The notes: generated by a model not told the origin, from the letters alone. Positions 50,559-58,864 are shown, counted from the first letter of the stretch. The stretch is 64,000 nt of DNA from Faecalibacterium prausnitzii (GCF_003324185.1 NZ_PXUP01000001.1:223408-287407); one strand, 5' to 3'. Numbers and translations: made by a program.

Positions 50559-51263
50559 ATGGTAAAAAAGCTGAAGTGGAATCTGATCCTCATGAGCCTG
50601 CTGTACGTCGGGCTGGGCATTTTTCTGGTCATGAAGCCCGGCACGGCGCTGAACATCGTCTGCTACGCGCTGGGCGGCGTGGTGCTGGCCTGCGCAGCGG
50701 TGCAGCTGATCCGCTACTTTGTGGTGGAGCGCGGGGTGTTCCAGAGCCAGCTTACCCTGATCTCCGGCCTTATCTGCCTTGCACTGGGTGTTTTTCTGCT
50801 GCTGCGCAGCGATATCGTGGTAAGTATCCTGCCCATCGTGTTCGGCCTGTTCGTCATCTTTGACGCCATTGGCCGGGTGCAGAACGCCTTGGACCTGCGC
50901 CGCTGCGGCTATGACAGCTGGAAAGGCTTTCTGCTGCTGCCGGTGCTCAGCGTGGTGCTGGGCGTCATCCTGATCGCAAACCCCTTCGGCGCCATGGAAA
51001 CGCTGGTGATGGCCATCGGCGTCATCCTGATCGTAGAGGGTGCCATCAACCTGCTCAGCGCTCTGTACACCGTGCTGGCCGTGCGCCGCTTTGCCAAGCT
51101 GCACCCGGAGACCCAGTCTGTGCTGGAAAGCATTACCGGCGAGGACCTGAACGGCGACGGCGTTGTCGCCCCGGACGTGACCCGCACCGATGCAGAGGCT
51201 ACCGCCGTGGAACTGGACCATGTGGACGAGAGCGCCACCGTGGAGCAGGAGAAGCGGGAGTAA
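50559..51263 (+). CDS. HdeD/DUF308-family membrane protein
   Basis: A 234-residue protein with three repeats of paired hydrophobic helices (MSLLYVGLGIFLVMKPGTAL, LISGLICLALGVFLLLRSDI, LPVLSVVLGVILIANPFGAM), the pattern of HdeD-type DUF308 proteins. The last 60 residues are acidic and cytoplasmic and include DLNGDG. The family is linked to acid resistance in enterobacteria; the role in Firmicutes is unknown. GAAAGGAA precedes ATG 50559. It is probably co-transcribed with the MATE gene. Confidence 0.85.
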   Translation: MVKKLKWNLILMSLLYVGLGIFLVMKPGTALNIVCYALGGVVLACAAVQLIRYFVVERGVFQSQLTLISGLICLALGVFLLLRSDIVVSILPIVFGLFVIFDAIGRVQNALDLRRCGYDSWKGFLLLPVLSVVLGVILIANPFGAMETLVMAIGVILIVEGAINLLSALYTVLAVRRFAKLHPETQSVLESITGEDLNGDGVVAPDVTRTDAEATAVELDHVDESATVEQEKRE

Positions 51264-51272
51264 GGAATAAAC

Positions 51273-51308
51273 CCTCTCAGTCAACGCCGTCAGGCGTTGA
51301 CTGAGAGG
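51273..51308 (+). repeat. Solo hairpin related to the MITE-like units
   Basis: CCTCTCAGTCAACGCC (51273-51288) and GGCGTTGACTGAGAGG (51293-51308) form a perfect 16-bp stem with a GTCA loop. The CCTCTCAGTC end equals the terminal repeat of the unit at 56326, so this may be a deletion derivative. It could also act as a weak terminator after the DUF308 gene. Confidence 0.6.
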
Positions 51309-51350
51309 ATTCTACACCAATTATCAAGAAAAGGAAAAAGGAACAAAATC

Positions 51351-52757
51351 ATGGAAAAGTACGATCTGATCATTGTGGGTGCGGGCCCTGCCGGCATCTT
51401 TACCGCTGTGGAGCTGCTGCGCCACGGCAGCAAAAAGAAGATGCTGCTGGTGGAAAAGGGCAAGCCGGTAGAAAAACGCCACTGCCCCAAGGCAGAGGTA
51501 GGCCACTGCGTCAATTGCCGCCCCACCTGCGCCATCACCACCGGCTTTTCCGGTGCGGGCGCGTTCTCGGACGGCAAGCTGAGCCTTTCCTACGAGGTGG
51601 GCGGCGACCTGCCCACCCTCATCGGGGAGGAGTTTGCACAGGAACTCATCGACTACACCGATAAGATCTATCTGGAGTTCGGCGCAGACCCCCATGTGGA
51701 GGGCATCTACACCGGTGAGGACATCAAGGAGATCCGCAAAAACGCCATCCACGCAGGTCTGAAGCTGGTGGACTGCCCCATCCGCCATCTGGGCACCGAG
51801 AAGGCACAGGAGCTGTATCTGGCCATCCAGAACTATCTGGCGGACAACGGCGTGGAGATGCGCTTCAATACCGAGTGCGAAAACATCATTCTGGAAGAGG
51901 AAGGCTGCAAGGGCGTGCTGCTGAAGGACGGCGACAGCCTGCTGCCTGTGTACGCGGACGAGGTGGTCATCGGCACCGGACGCCGCGGTGCAGACTGGCT
52001 GGAAAAGCTCTGCGCAGAGCACCACATCGCCCATAAGCCCGGCACCGTGGACATCGGCGTGCGTGTGGAGTGCCGCAATGAGGTGATGGAAAAGGTGAAC
52101 AAGGTGCTGTATGAGTCCAAGCTCATCGGTTACCCGAAGCCGTGGAAGAACAAGGTGCGCACCTTCTGCCAGAACCCCGGCGGTTTTGTGGCGCAGGAAA
52201 ACTACGACAACGACCTTGCCGTGGTCAACGGCCACAGCTTCAAGGAAAAGAAGAGTCCGAACACCAACCTTGCCATTCTGGTGTCCCACAACTTTACCGA
52301 GCCCTTCAACCAGCCCATCGCCTACGCCCAGAAGGTGGGCGAGCTGACCAATATGCTGGGCGCAGGCCACATCATGGTGCAGCGCTACGGCGATATTCTG
52401 GACGGCAAGCGCACTTGGCAGAAGGAACTGGCACAGTCCAACGTGAAGCCCACGTTGAAGGATGCCGTGGCCGGTGATATCACCGCCGCCATGCCCTACC
52501 GCGCCATGACCAATATCATCGAGTTCATCAAGATGCTGGACATGGTCGTGCCCGGCTTTGCCGCCAACGAGACCCTGCTGTACAGCCCGGAGCTGAAGTT
52601 CTACTCCAACAAGGTGAAGATGGACGAGAACCTCGACACCAACATTCAGGGGCTGCACTGCCTGGGCGACTCCTCCGGCTGGACGCGCGGGCTGATGATG
52701 GCCTCGGTCATGGGCGTGCTCATGGGCCGCAAGCTGGCTGAAAAAGAAGGCTGCTGA
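51351..52757 (+). CDS. FAD-dependent dehydrogenase (uncharacterised NAD(FAD)-utilising family)
   Basis: A 468-residue flavoprotein. It begins YDLIIVGAGPAGIFTAVELL and LLVEKGKPVEKRHCP; GHCVNCRPTCAITTGFSGAG holds a Cys cluster typical of this family, and GAFSDGKLSL is its signature. The C-terminal FAD segment reads GLHCLGDSSGWTRGLMMASV. The reaction is unknown. ATG 51351 has AAAAAGGAA upstream. It is followed by element E of the pseudoknot family. Confidence 0.9.
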   Translation: MEKYDLIIVGAGPAGIFTAVELLRHGSKKKMLLVEKGKPVEKRHCPKAEVGHCVNCRPTCAITTGFSGAGAFSDGKLSLSYEVGGDLPTLIGEEFAQELIDYTDKIYLEFGADPHVEGIYTGEDIKEIRKNAIHAGLKLVDCPIRHLGTEKAQELYLAIQNYLADNGVEMRFNTECENIILEEEGCKGVLLKDGDSLLPVYADEVVIGTGRRGADWLEKLCAEHHIAHKPGTVDIGVRVECRNEVMEKVNKVLYESKLIGYPKPWKNKVRTFCQNPGGFVAQENYDNDLAVVNGHSFKEKKSPNTNLAILVSHNFTEPFNQPIAYAQKVGELTNMLGAGHIMVQRYGDILDGKRTWQKELAQSNVKPTLKDAVAGDITAAMPYRAMTNIIEFIKMLDMVVPGFAANETLLYSPELKFYSNKVKMDENLDTNIQGLHCLGDSSGWTRGLMMASVMGVLMGRKLAEKEGC

Positions 52758-52760
52758 AAA

Positions 52761-52866
52761 CGATTTGAAATGGCCGCCGCGTGCGCTTTGGCCATGCTCC
52801 AAGGAATTTGATTTTTTATTTCAGTGCCCCGGAGCGTCTGCGGACGCTCCGGGGCACCCTTTTCAC
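52761..52866 (+). repeat. Pseudoknot-terminator element, copy E (degenerate)
   Basis: CGATTTGAA leads into ATGGCC (52770-52775), GCCGC, a 9-nt loop and GGCCAT (52790-52795): a fifth version of stem 1. The second pairing is lost (no downstream GCGGA). A terminator (52824-52857) with a C(UGCG)G loop and the tail TTTTCACAG follow, in the same order as in the other copies. Confidence 0.55.
52824..52857 (+). terminator. Terminator of the FAD dehydrogenase gene
   Basis: GTGCCCCGGAGCGTC (52824-52838) and GACGCTCCGGGGCAC (52843-52857), perfect 15-bp stem, loop C(UGCG)G. Confidence 0.85.
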
Positions 52867-52883
52867 AGAGAGTTTTTTGCAAA

Positions 52884-52920
52884 AAAATAGCGGAACACCC
52901 GCAGGGTGTTCCGCTATTTT
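52884..52920 (-). terminator. Terminator of the cyclophilin gene
   Basis: AAAATAGCGGAACACCC and GGGTGTTCCGCTATTTT form a perfect 17-bp stem; the minus-strand apex reads CCTGCGGG and a T run follows. Confidence 0.9.
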
Positions 52921-52930
52921 GCATTTAAAA

Positions 52931-53407
52931 TTAGCCCTCGATGAGCTCCACAGTGGCCATCTTGACCGGGGTGGTGGGCTTGTCGTTCCAGTCGGTGCGG
53001 ACAGAAGCGATCTTATCCACAACGTCCATGCCGGCAACCACCTTGCCGAAGGCGGCGTACTGGCCGTCCAGATGAGGTGCATCCTGATGCATGATGAAGA
53101 ACTGGCTGCCTGCGCTGTTGGGGTTCATGCTGCGTGCCATGCTGATCACACCGCGGGTGTGCTTGAGGGGGTTGTTGACGCCGTTAGCGGCAAACTCGCC
53201 CTTGATGTTCCAGCCCGGGCCGCCGGTGCCGGTGCCCAGCGGGCAGCCGCCCTGGATCATAAAGCCGGGGATGACACGGTGGAAGGTCAGGCCGTTGTAA
53301 AAGCCTTCCTTGACCAGCTTTTTGAAATTCTCACAGGTGATGGGGGCAACTTCCTCGTTCAGCTCGATGTCGATGATGCCGCCGTCTTCCATAGTAATGC
53401 GAACCAT
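52931..53407 (-). CDS. Cyclophilin-type peptidyl-prolyl isomerase
   Basis: A 158-residue cytoplasmic prolyl isomerase: FHRVIPGFMIQGG (catalytic Arg), GEFAANG, ISMARSMNPNSAGSQFFI and HLDGQYAAFGKV are the cyclophilin landmarks. No signal peptide. The start ATG 53407 follows AAGGAG. It helps protein folding; a single-gene transcript from the promoter at 53487-53514. Confidence 0.95.
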   Translation of the reverse strand: MVRITMEDGGIIDIELNEEVAPITCENFKKLVKEGFYNGLTFHRVIPGFMIQGGCPLGTGTGGPGWNIKGEFAANGVNNPLKHTRGVISMARSMNPNSAGSQFFIMHQDAPHLDGQYAAFGKVVAGMDVVDKIASVRTDWNDKPTTPVKMATVELIEG

Positions 53408-53486
53408 AACGCTACAATACTCCTTTTGTGTTGACCCCGCAGCGGGGGTGTTGGGGGGCAGAAATGCCTGCCCGGATATCCCTTAT

Positions 53487-53514
53487 AGTATACCATAGGT
53501 TTTGCCCGTTGCAA
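53487..53514 (-). promoter_or_regulatory. Promoter of the cyclophilin gene
   Basis: On the minus strand TTGCAA (53514-53509), 16-bp spacer, TATACT (53492-53487) with an extended TGG directly before it. Confidence 0.65.
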
Positions 53515-53675
53515 CGATGCAGATGCAACGTTTTTGTGAATTATCTGCCCCCAATAGGCTAAAAATACGCGCCGCAACCGGAGTTTGCGCTCTGGTTGGT
53601 GGACGCAACCGGGCTTTTGTGCTAGAATCGTGCCACAAAAACCACAAGAGAAAGCTTCCAAAGGAGGAAACGAAT

Positions 53676-54080
53676 ATGAAAAGTGATTTTCTGACCAACC
53701 TTTTTTTCAGAGCGCTCCAGACGGTGAGTGTCGCGACGATGCTCGTGCGGCTGCTGCTGCCGGTGGCCATCGTGGCTGCACTCTATCTGCTCTGGCGCAT
53801 TGCCCGCAATCTGGAAAAGCCGCCCAAGCTCACGGAGGAAGTCAAGATCGTGCGCAAGTCGCTTTCCGAGATGCTCAAGGAGAACCGCACCCGCTGCAAG
53901 ATGACACAGGAGTTTGTGGCTGAGACTATCGGCGTAAGCCGTCAGGCAGTGTCCAAGTGGGAGAACGGCACCTCGGAGCCGAACACCTCCAACCTGATGG
54001 CGTTGGCAAGGCTGTACGGCATCCCGGCAGAGGATCTGCTCAAGGGCGTGGAAAGCGCACTGGAAGCACAGGAAAAATAA
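53676..54080 (+). CDS. Membrane-anchored XRE-type regulator
   Basis: A 134-residue protein with an unusual order: one N-terminal transmembrane helix (about 22-43, MLVRLLLPVAIVAALYLLWR), a linker of about 30 residues, then an XRE HTH (MTQEFVAETIGVSRQAVSKW, about 75-95, and ENGTSEPNTSNLMALARLYG). It would hold a DNA-binding domain at the membrane, or the helix may sense the envelope. AAGGAGG supports ATG 53676. It ends 1 bp from the convergent TIGR03915 gene. Confidence 0.82.
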   Translation: MKSDFLTNLFFRALQTVSVATMLVRLLLPVAIVAALYLLWRIARNLEKPPKLTEEVKIVRKSLSEMLKENRTRCKMTQEFVAETIGVSRQAVSKWENGTSEPNTSNLMALARLYGIPAEDLLKGVESALEAQEK

Positions 54081-54878
54081 TTACAACTCCCCCTGCAGCT
54101 CCACCATATCCGCCCAGAAGCGCTTGGGGCAATGGGTCATGCGGCCTTTTTCGTTGTGGCGCGCTTTGATTTCCAGCGTTTTGTAGAACTGCGTCCACAG
54201 CGCCTGAAACTGCTGCTCCCGCGCACTGGGCGGCGGCAGCTCCAAGGGCGCTGCCAGCTCCAGCAGCCGGGTGCTGTGTCCCTCGTGCAGCAGCACCGCC
54301 TGATGGACGGCATCGTAGATCATGAAATCCTCCTCCGGGAAGCGTCCGCAGAAGTGTGGGCGCAGCAGGGGGAGGATATAATTTTTGGGGTGGATGACCG
54401 CGCCCAGCATGCCATCGTGCTCCTCGAACCGCACAAAGCCCTGAAACTTGTCTACCTCCCAGTCCAGACTTTTTTTCATGGCGTAGAGGGGCGCGACCAC
54501 CGGGTGTCCCTCCCGCTTGACCGTGCCCGGGCCCAGCGCAAAGGCCAGATGCAGAAACCGGAGCAACAGCAGCTCCTTGTCCTCCTGTCCGGAGAGAAAA
54601 TCCCGGCTGACGAGGTACTCGGTCTCTGCGCCCAGCTTTTTGCCAAAGCTGGCGAATACCCGCCGGGCAACGGCGGGGTCGGTGGCAATGTCCTTGACCG
54701 GGTAGAGGGTGGCCGTTTCCCGCTGGGGCGTCCACACCGCAAAGGGAAGCTCGTGCTGGGCAAAGCTTTCGTACACGCAGCACAGAAAGCCCTCAAAGCT
54801 GCCGTCGTACAGGTAGACCACGTCGGCATCGTGCAGCTTGCGTGCCCCCTTGGGATTTACAGCGCCTTGGCAAGACAT
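54081..54878 (-). CDS. TIGR03915/DUF4130-type putative DNA repair protein
   Basis: A 265-residue protein of the family that always accompanies the TIGR03916 radical-SAM protein. It begins, after a short lead, DVVYLYDGSFEGFLCCVYES, the family signature, and has the typical RFLHLAFALGPG and MKKSLDWEVDKFQGFVRFEE. The family is thought to repair or modify DNA; the reaction is unproven. GGAGG precedes ATG 54878, which overlaps the radical-SAM gene by 22 nt. Confidence 0.88.
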   Translation of the reverse strand: MSCQGAVNPKGARKLHDADVVYLYDGSFEGFLCCVYESFAQHELPFAVWTPQRETATLYPVKDIATDPAVARRVFASFGKKLGAETEYLVSRDFLSGQEDKELLLLRFLHLAFALGPGTVKREGHPVVAPLYAMKKSLDWEVDKFQGFVRFEEHDGMLGAVIHPKNYILPLLRPHFCGRFPEEDFMIYDAVHQAVLLHEGHSTRLLELAAPLELPPPSAREQQFQALWTQFYKTLEIKARHNEKGRMTHCPKRFWADMVELQGEL

Positions 54879-56215
54879 TGCACGGCCTCCTCCCTTACCA
54901 TGCGGACAGCCGTCCGGGGCGGCACGCCCTGCCCGATGAGGTTGTCCACGGCGGGCGGGCTGAACAGGCTCAGCTGCTCGCAGCTGCCGCTGAATACGTT
55001 GGGGTCGATGAGCGCCCGGGTAATGCGCTCCCGTCCGGCACTGCCGCGCCCCGGGTGCGCCCCGGAAAAGCCCCGGCAGGTGATGAAGTACTGCGCCCGC
55101 TTAAGCACCACGCCCATGCGCTTGAGCTCGTCCAGACCCAGTGCCGCCTGCTTGCGGGCGTGCCAGATGCGCCGGGCGCTTTTGGGGCCGATGCCCGGCA
55201 CCCGCAGCAGCATCTCGAAGGGGGCACGGTTCACATCCACCGGGAACAGCCCGTAGTGCTGCACCGCCCAGTTGCATTTGGGGTCCAGATAGGGGTTGAA
55301 GTTGGGGTTATCCTTATCTAAAATTTCGTCTGCCTCGAACTGGTAGAACCGCAGCAGCCAGTCTGCCTGATACAGCCGGTGCTCCCGCAGAAGGGGCGGC
55401 TTGGTGTCCAGTGCGGGCAGGCGGGTGTCCTCGGCTACCGGGATGTAAGCAGAGTAGAACACCCGTTTCAGCCCGTATTTGTGGTACATCCCCTCGGTCA
55501 GTTTTAAGATGTGGTAGTCCGTCTCCGGCGAAGCGCCTACGATCATCTGGGTGCTCTGCCCGGCGGGGGCAAACTTGGGCGCGTGGCGGTAGAGGGTAAG
55601 CTCCTCCCGGCTGGCGGCGCCGGATACCGCGATCTGCTTCATGGGGCGGAAGATGGAATGCCGCCCCTTGTCCGGGGCCAGTAGGTTCAGGCTGCGCTCG
55701 CTGGGCAGTTCCACGTTCACGCTCAGACGGTCGGCCAGATACCCCAGCTGCTGCAAAAGTTCCGGGCTTGTGCCCGGAATAGCCTTGGCGTGGATGTAGC
55801 CCCCAAAGCGGTATTCACCCCGCAGCAGCCGCAGCACCGCCAGCATCCGCTCGGTGGTGTAGTCCGGGGTGCCCAGCACCGCACTGGACAAAAACAGCCC
55901 CTCGATGTAATTGCGGCGGTAGAACTCCATGGTCAGCTCTGCCAGCTCCCGGGGTGCAAAGGTGGCGCGGGGGATATCGTTGGAGCGGCGGTTGACGCAG
56001 TAGCCGCAGTCGAAGGAGCAGCAATTGGTCATGAGTACCTTGAGCAGGCTGACGCAGCGGCCATCGGCGGTAAAGGCGTGGCAGCAGCCCGGGGCGTAGC
56101 AGCTGCCTACCGTGCCCGGGCGCGCGGTGCGGGACGCCCCGCTGGAAGTGCAGGCAACGTCATATTTGGCGCTGTCCGCCAGAATGGTCAGCTTGTCCAT
56201 CAGGGTCTGTTCCAT
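54857..56215 (-). CDS. Radical-SAM putative DNA modification/repair protein (TIGR03916)
   Basis: A 452-residue protein. After MDKLTILADSAKYDVACTSS comes the radical-SAM cluster motif CSFDCGYC (CxxxCxxC), then RNYIEGLFLSSAVLG and, near the C-terminus, a helix-hairpin-helix RVPGIGPKSARRIWHAR that would contact DNA. With TIGR03915 it forms a conserved two-protein system. ATG 56215 has GGGAGG upstream; the 15 codons before it are not family-like. Confidence 0.9.
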   Translation of the reverse strand: MEQTLMDKLTILADSAKYDVACTSSGASRTARPGTVGSCYAPGCCHAFTADGRCVSLLKVLMTNCCSFDCGYCVNRRSNDIPRATFAPRELAELTMEFYRRNYIEGLFLSSAVLGTPDYTTERMLAVLRLLRGEYRFGGYIHAKAIPGTSPELLQQLGYLADRLSVNVELPSERSLNLLAPDKGRHSIFRPMKQIAVSGAASREELTLYRHAPKFAPAGQSTQMIVGASPETDYHILKLTEGMYHKYGLKRVFYSAYIPVAEDTRLPALDTKPPLLREHRLYQADWLLRFYQFEADEILDKDNPNFNPYLDPKCNWAVQHYGLFPVDVNRAPFEMLLRVPGIGPKSARRIWHARKQAALGLDELKRMGVVLKRAQYFITCRGFSGAHPGRGSAGRERITRALIDPNVFSGSCEQLSLFSPPAVDNLIGQGVPPRTAVRMVREEAVQCLAKAL

Positions 56216-56325
56216 GCAGAATGCACCTCCCAAAAGGATAAAACCGGGAAAAAGGGTCAAAAAATAAAGCCATACGCAAAATAGCAGATGGCTTTATGAA
56301 AAACAGAGGGGACGTCTTTGGCCTC

Positions 56326-56488
56326 GAACCCTCTCAGTCTGCTCTCGTTGGTCGCATCCAGCTCCCCCGAAGGGGGAGCTTTTTTGCGATAACGGAAACG
56401 TATCGGATGAATGATAAAAGCTTATGGCAGTGCTATAAGCTCCCCCCTTGGGGGAGCTGGCATCGCGTAGCGATGACTGAGAGGGTTC
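56326..56488. mobile_element. MITE-like inverted-repeat unit, 163 bp
   Basis: GAACCCTCTCAGTC (56326-56339) and GACTGAGAGGGTTC (56475-56488) are perfect 14-bp terminal inverted repeats. Inside are CAGCTCCCCCGAAGGGGGAGC and a second GCTCCCCCCTTGGGGGAGC hairpin, non-coding. The right end lies 4 bp from the stop codon of the S24 gene. It fills the 276-bp gap. Confidence 0.75.
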
Positions 56489-56491
56489 CGC

Positions 56492-57124
56492 TTACCACTT
56501 GGCCTTGGTTTCCACCACGCGGCCTGCAATGTGCAGGTGGTTCAGGTCCTCGCCCCTGATGACCATTTCATGATAGGCGGGGTTGAAGGGCTGCAGCACC
56601 ACGCAGTTGCCGCGCTGGATGTAGCGCTTCAGGGTGCCCTCGCCCTCGTCGCCGTAGATCAGTACGCCCAGATCGCCGTTTTCCAGCGTGTCCTGCTTGT
56701 GCACCAGCGCAAGGTCGCCATCCTGAATGCGGGGCTCCATGCTGTCGCCGCGCACCACCAGATAAAAATAGTTGGAGGGGTCCTTCACGCGGGCGTACTC
56801 CTGCCCGTAGTCCTCTTCAAAGGCCAGTGCGCCGTAACCGGCCTTCACCGTGCCGATGACCGGGATCAGGCTCTCGGTGTAGCTGCCGAAAAAGCGCTCC
56901 TCGGGGGCAGAAACGTTGCTGACCGGGCGGTACAGCCCCAGCAGATAGTCCGCCGTGGTGTTCAACAGTTCTGCAATGCGGGCCACGGTGGAGGGGTCGG
57001 GGGAGGACTTGCCGCTTTCCCACTTGCCGACAGCCTGCTGGGTGACCCCCAGTCTGGAGGCAAGCTCCGCTTGGCTGACGCCCTGCTTTTTGCGGCACTG
57101 CTTCAATAGCTCTGAAAACGACAT
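56492..57124 (-). CDS. XRE/S24 LexA-like repressor
   Basis: A 210-residue self-cleaving-type repressor. N-terminal HTH: GVSQAELASRLGVTQQAVGK (about 15-34). The S24 domain has a candidate cleavage Ala-Gly at 95-96 (TVKAGYG), catalytic Ser128 in VVRGDSMEP and Lys166 in EGTLKRYI, so the dyad is complete. It probably controls stress or prophage-like genes. AAAAGGAG precedes ATG 57124. No partner phage genes are nearby. Confidence 0.9.
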   Translation of the reverse strand: MSFSELLKQCRKKQGVSQAELASRLGVTQQAVGKWESGKSSPDPSTVARIAELLNTTADYLLGLYRPVSNVSAPEERFFGSYTESLIPVIGTVKAGYGALAFEEDYGQEYARVKDPSNYFYLVVRGDSMEPRIQDGDLALVHKQDTLENGDLGVLIYGDEGEGTLKRYIQRGNCVVLQPFNPAYHEMVIRGEDLNHLHIAGRVVETKAKW

Positions 57125-57286
57125 GATGATGCTCCTTTTCCCAATGGGTGGTTTATGTTGGTTTTATTATACAACAAAAGGGTGTTTCTGTAAAGAGAAA
57201 ATCCAAAAAAACTTCGAATAAAGGTTGTGATAAATGCGCCTGCTGTGCAGCTATCGTACAGAAAAAAGAAAAATTTGCATAAGGGC

Positions 57287-57315
57287 TTGACAGAACGGCG
57301 CAAATCTGGTAAAGT
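57287..57315 (+). promoter_or_regulatory. Promoter of the tRNA-Ser pair
   Basis: TTGACA (57287-57292), 17-bp spacer, TAAAGT (57310-57315). A small GACAC/GTGTC hairpin lies between it and the first tRNA. Confidence 0.75.
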
Positions 57316-57354
57316 AAATAGGCATTCGACACGGCGTAACGCGAGTGTCCACAA

Positions 57355-57442
57355 GGAGAGATGTCCGAGTGGTTTAAGGAAGCAGTCTTGAAAACTGCCG
57401 TACGGCAACGTACCGTGGGTTCGAATCCCACTCTCTCCGCCA
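57355..57442 (+). tRNA. tRNA-Ser (anticodon TGA)
   Basis: An 88-nt class II tRNA: GGAGAGA acceptor pairs with TCTCTCC, discriminator G and encoded CCA. The anticodon loop CTTGAAA gives TGA; the long variable arm (TACGGCAACGTA) is typical of serine tRNA. Confidence 0.97.
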
Positions 57443-57475
57443 TTTTTATTGAATAAGTGTAACACACTTTGCTCT

Positions 57476-57569
57476 GGAGTAGTACTCAAGAGGCCGAAGA
57501 GGCGCCCCTGCTAAGGGCGTAGGTCGTCTAAACAACGGCGCGAGGGTTCAAATCCCTCCTACTCCGCCA
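57476..57569 (+). tRNA. tRNA-Ser (anticodon GCT)
   Basis: A 94-nt class II tRNA 33 bp downstream: GGAGTAG pairs with CTACTCC, discriminator G and encoded CCA. The anticodon loop CTGCTAA gives GCT. A long variable arm is present. Confidence 0.97.
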
Positions 57570-57571
57570 AG

Positions 57572-57610
57572 AAAATCCCTCGTAGTTTCGTGAAAACTGC
57601 GGGGGATTTT
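57572..57610 (+). terminator. Terminator of the tRNA-Ser pair
   Basis: AAAATCCC with inner CGTAGTTT pairs with AAAACTGCG and GGGATTTT around CGTG; T-rich downstream. Confidence 0.75.
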
Positions 57611-57629
57611 CCTTTTTTATAGCGTTTTT

Positions 57630-57835
57630 ACTCGTGAAAAAGGGACTCTGAAAAGCCCGCGTTTGCGCAGCAATGAAAGCCCCAGTGGGGCTTTTAAGCG
57701 GCAGAGCGGTCTGCGCAAGCAGATGGAGGGGCTTTGCCCCGACAAGCTCCGCGGGCTTTTCAGAACCCCCAAATTATAAATAATCTTTCCGCTGAATATG
57801 CCCAGAGCAACGCGGAGGGCATTCCCAATCGTCTC
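57630..57835 (-). repeat. Pseudoknot-terminator element, copy C with expanded hairpin
   Basis: Downstream of the TraX-like gene on the minus strand: GACGATTGGGA, ATGCCC, TCCGC, GTTGCTCT, GGGCAT, ATTCA, GCGGA (57822-57788). The hairpin is a 15-bp stem TCTGAAAAGCCCGCG (57647-57661) with CGCGGGCTTTTCAGA (57750-57764), holding 88 nt with further hairpins (TTGCGCAG/CTGCGCAA at 57662-57669 and 57711-57718; AAAGCCCC/GGGGCTTT). The tail is TTTTTCACGAG. It explains most of the 302-bp gap. Confidence 0.7.
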
Positions 57836-57871
57836 GTCTTGCAGCGGTGAGCCAGCTGAACCGGAAAAGCT

Positions 57872-58618
57872 TTACAGCAGCAGGTTCGTGATACCTGCCA
57901 GCACCAGCAGGTGCACCGGGTAGAACCAGTAAAAGGCCTTTTTTTGCAGCGGACTGCACGCACCGCGCTGCCCGTTATAGAACCAGATCAGCACAAAGGC
58001 CAGCGGGGCGGTGAGCTCGAACATAAACAGCAGTGCGCCCGCAAGGCACTGCCGCTTGCGGTTTGTGCGGGTCAGGTACAGCGCGCAGATGATGATCACG
58101 CCGCTGGCGTTGTAGTCGGTGCAGGCAGCCAGCGCCAGCGCGGCGCACCCGCCCGCCCACACAAGCCCCTGCCAGCCGGGCAGGCCGTTTTCCTTTTCAA
58201 AGCGCTTGAGCCCTGCCATAGCCAGCACGCCCAGCGCCAGCGTCCAGTAAACGTTCTGTGCACTGGGGTCAAAGGGGGTGCGGAAGAACGCAAGGTCAAA
58301 AGGCACCTCGCTCAGAAGGCCGAACAGCACCAGCCGCCCCAAATAGCCTTTGACGTTGTGGGTGTGCACAAAGCCCTCCACCAGCAAAAAGCAGAACAGG
58401 GGAAAGGCCAGCCGCCCGGTGAAGCGCAGCACCATGTCCAGCCGGTACAGCGGGTAGGCGGAAAGGGTGTCCTGCGAGAGGATGCCAGCGTCCAGCCCGG
58501 GCGTAAGGATGCCTGCCTCGATGCAGGACGCGCCGATGTGGTCCACCAGCATGGTGATGCAGGCAATGGTTTTAAGAGCAGTGCCGCTGAAAGTGCGGCG
58601 CGGGGAAAGTGCGGTCAT
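57872..58618 (-). CDS. TraX-family membrane protein
   Basis: A 248-residue integral membrane protein: GTALKTIACITMLVDHIGAS opens the TraX signature, RFTGRLAFPLFCFLLVEGF and YLGRLVLFGLLSEVPFDLAF continue it. About seven or eight hydrophobic helices. TraX of F plasmid acetylates pilin; chromosomal Firmicute relatives are probably acyltransferases of unknown target. GAGG precedes ATG 58618. No conjugation genes are nearby. Confidence 0.88.
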   Translation of the reverse strand: MTALSPRRTFSGTALKTIACITMLVDHIGASCIEAGILTPGLDAGILSQDTLSAYPLYRLDMVLRFTGRLAFPLFCFLLVEGFVHTHNVKGYLGRLVLFGLLSEVPFDLAFFRTPFDPSAQNVYWTLALGVLAMAGLKRFEKENGLPGWQGLVWAGGCAALALAACTDYNASGVIIICALYLTRTNRKRQCLAGALLFMFELTAPLAFVLIWFYNGQRGACSPLQKKAFYWFYPVHLLVLAGITNLLL

Positions 58619-58739
58619 AAAAATACCTCGTTCAGGTCGTTAAAAATCGTTACAGGAACTATAACGTAATAAAGGCGGCATTTCCTGCAAAAATCGCGGC
58701 AAAATCTGCACAGAACGTGCAAAAATCGGGGCAAAATGC

Positions 58740-58768
58740 TTGACAGAAAAGGCGCGGGATAGTACAAT
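58740..58768 (+). promoter_or_regulatory. Promoter of the second LysR gene
   Basis: Consensus TTGACA (58740-58745), 17-bp spacer, TACAAT (58763-58768). Leader of about 90 nt to ATG 58865. Confidence 0.75.
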
Positions 58769-58864
58769 CAAGAAGATAATTGAACTATCTCAAATGAAAG
58801 ATGAAAAAGATTCACAGAGAATCGGGCGTCTCCGAACCAGTAAAGACGGAAGGAGGCTTTGGGC

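Noticed and set aside
57355..57569. tRNA-Ser pair as a phage attachment site beside the S24 repressor
   Set aside because: No integrase, phage genes or duplicated tRNA end is seen nearby; the repressor alone is not evidence of a prophage.
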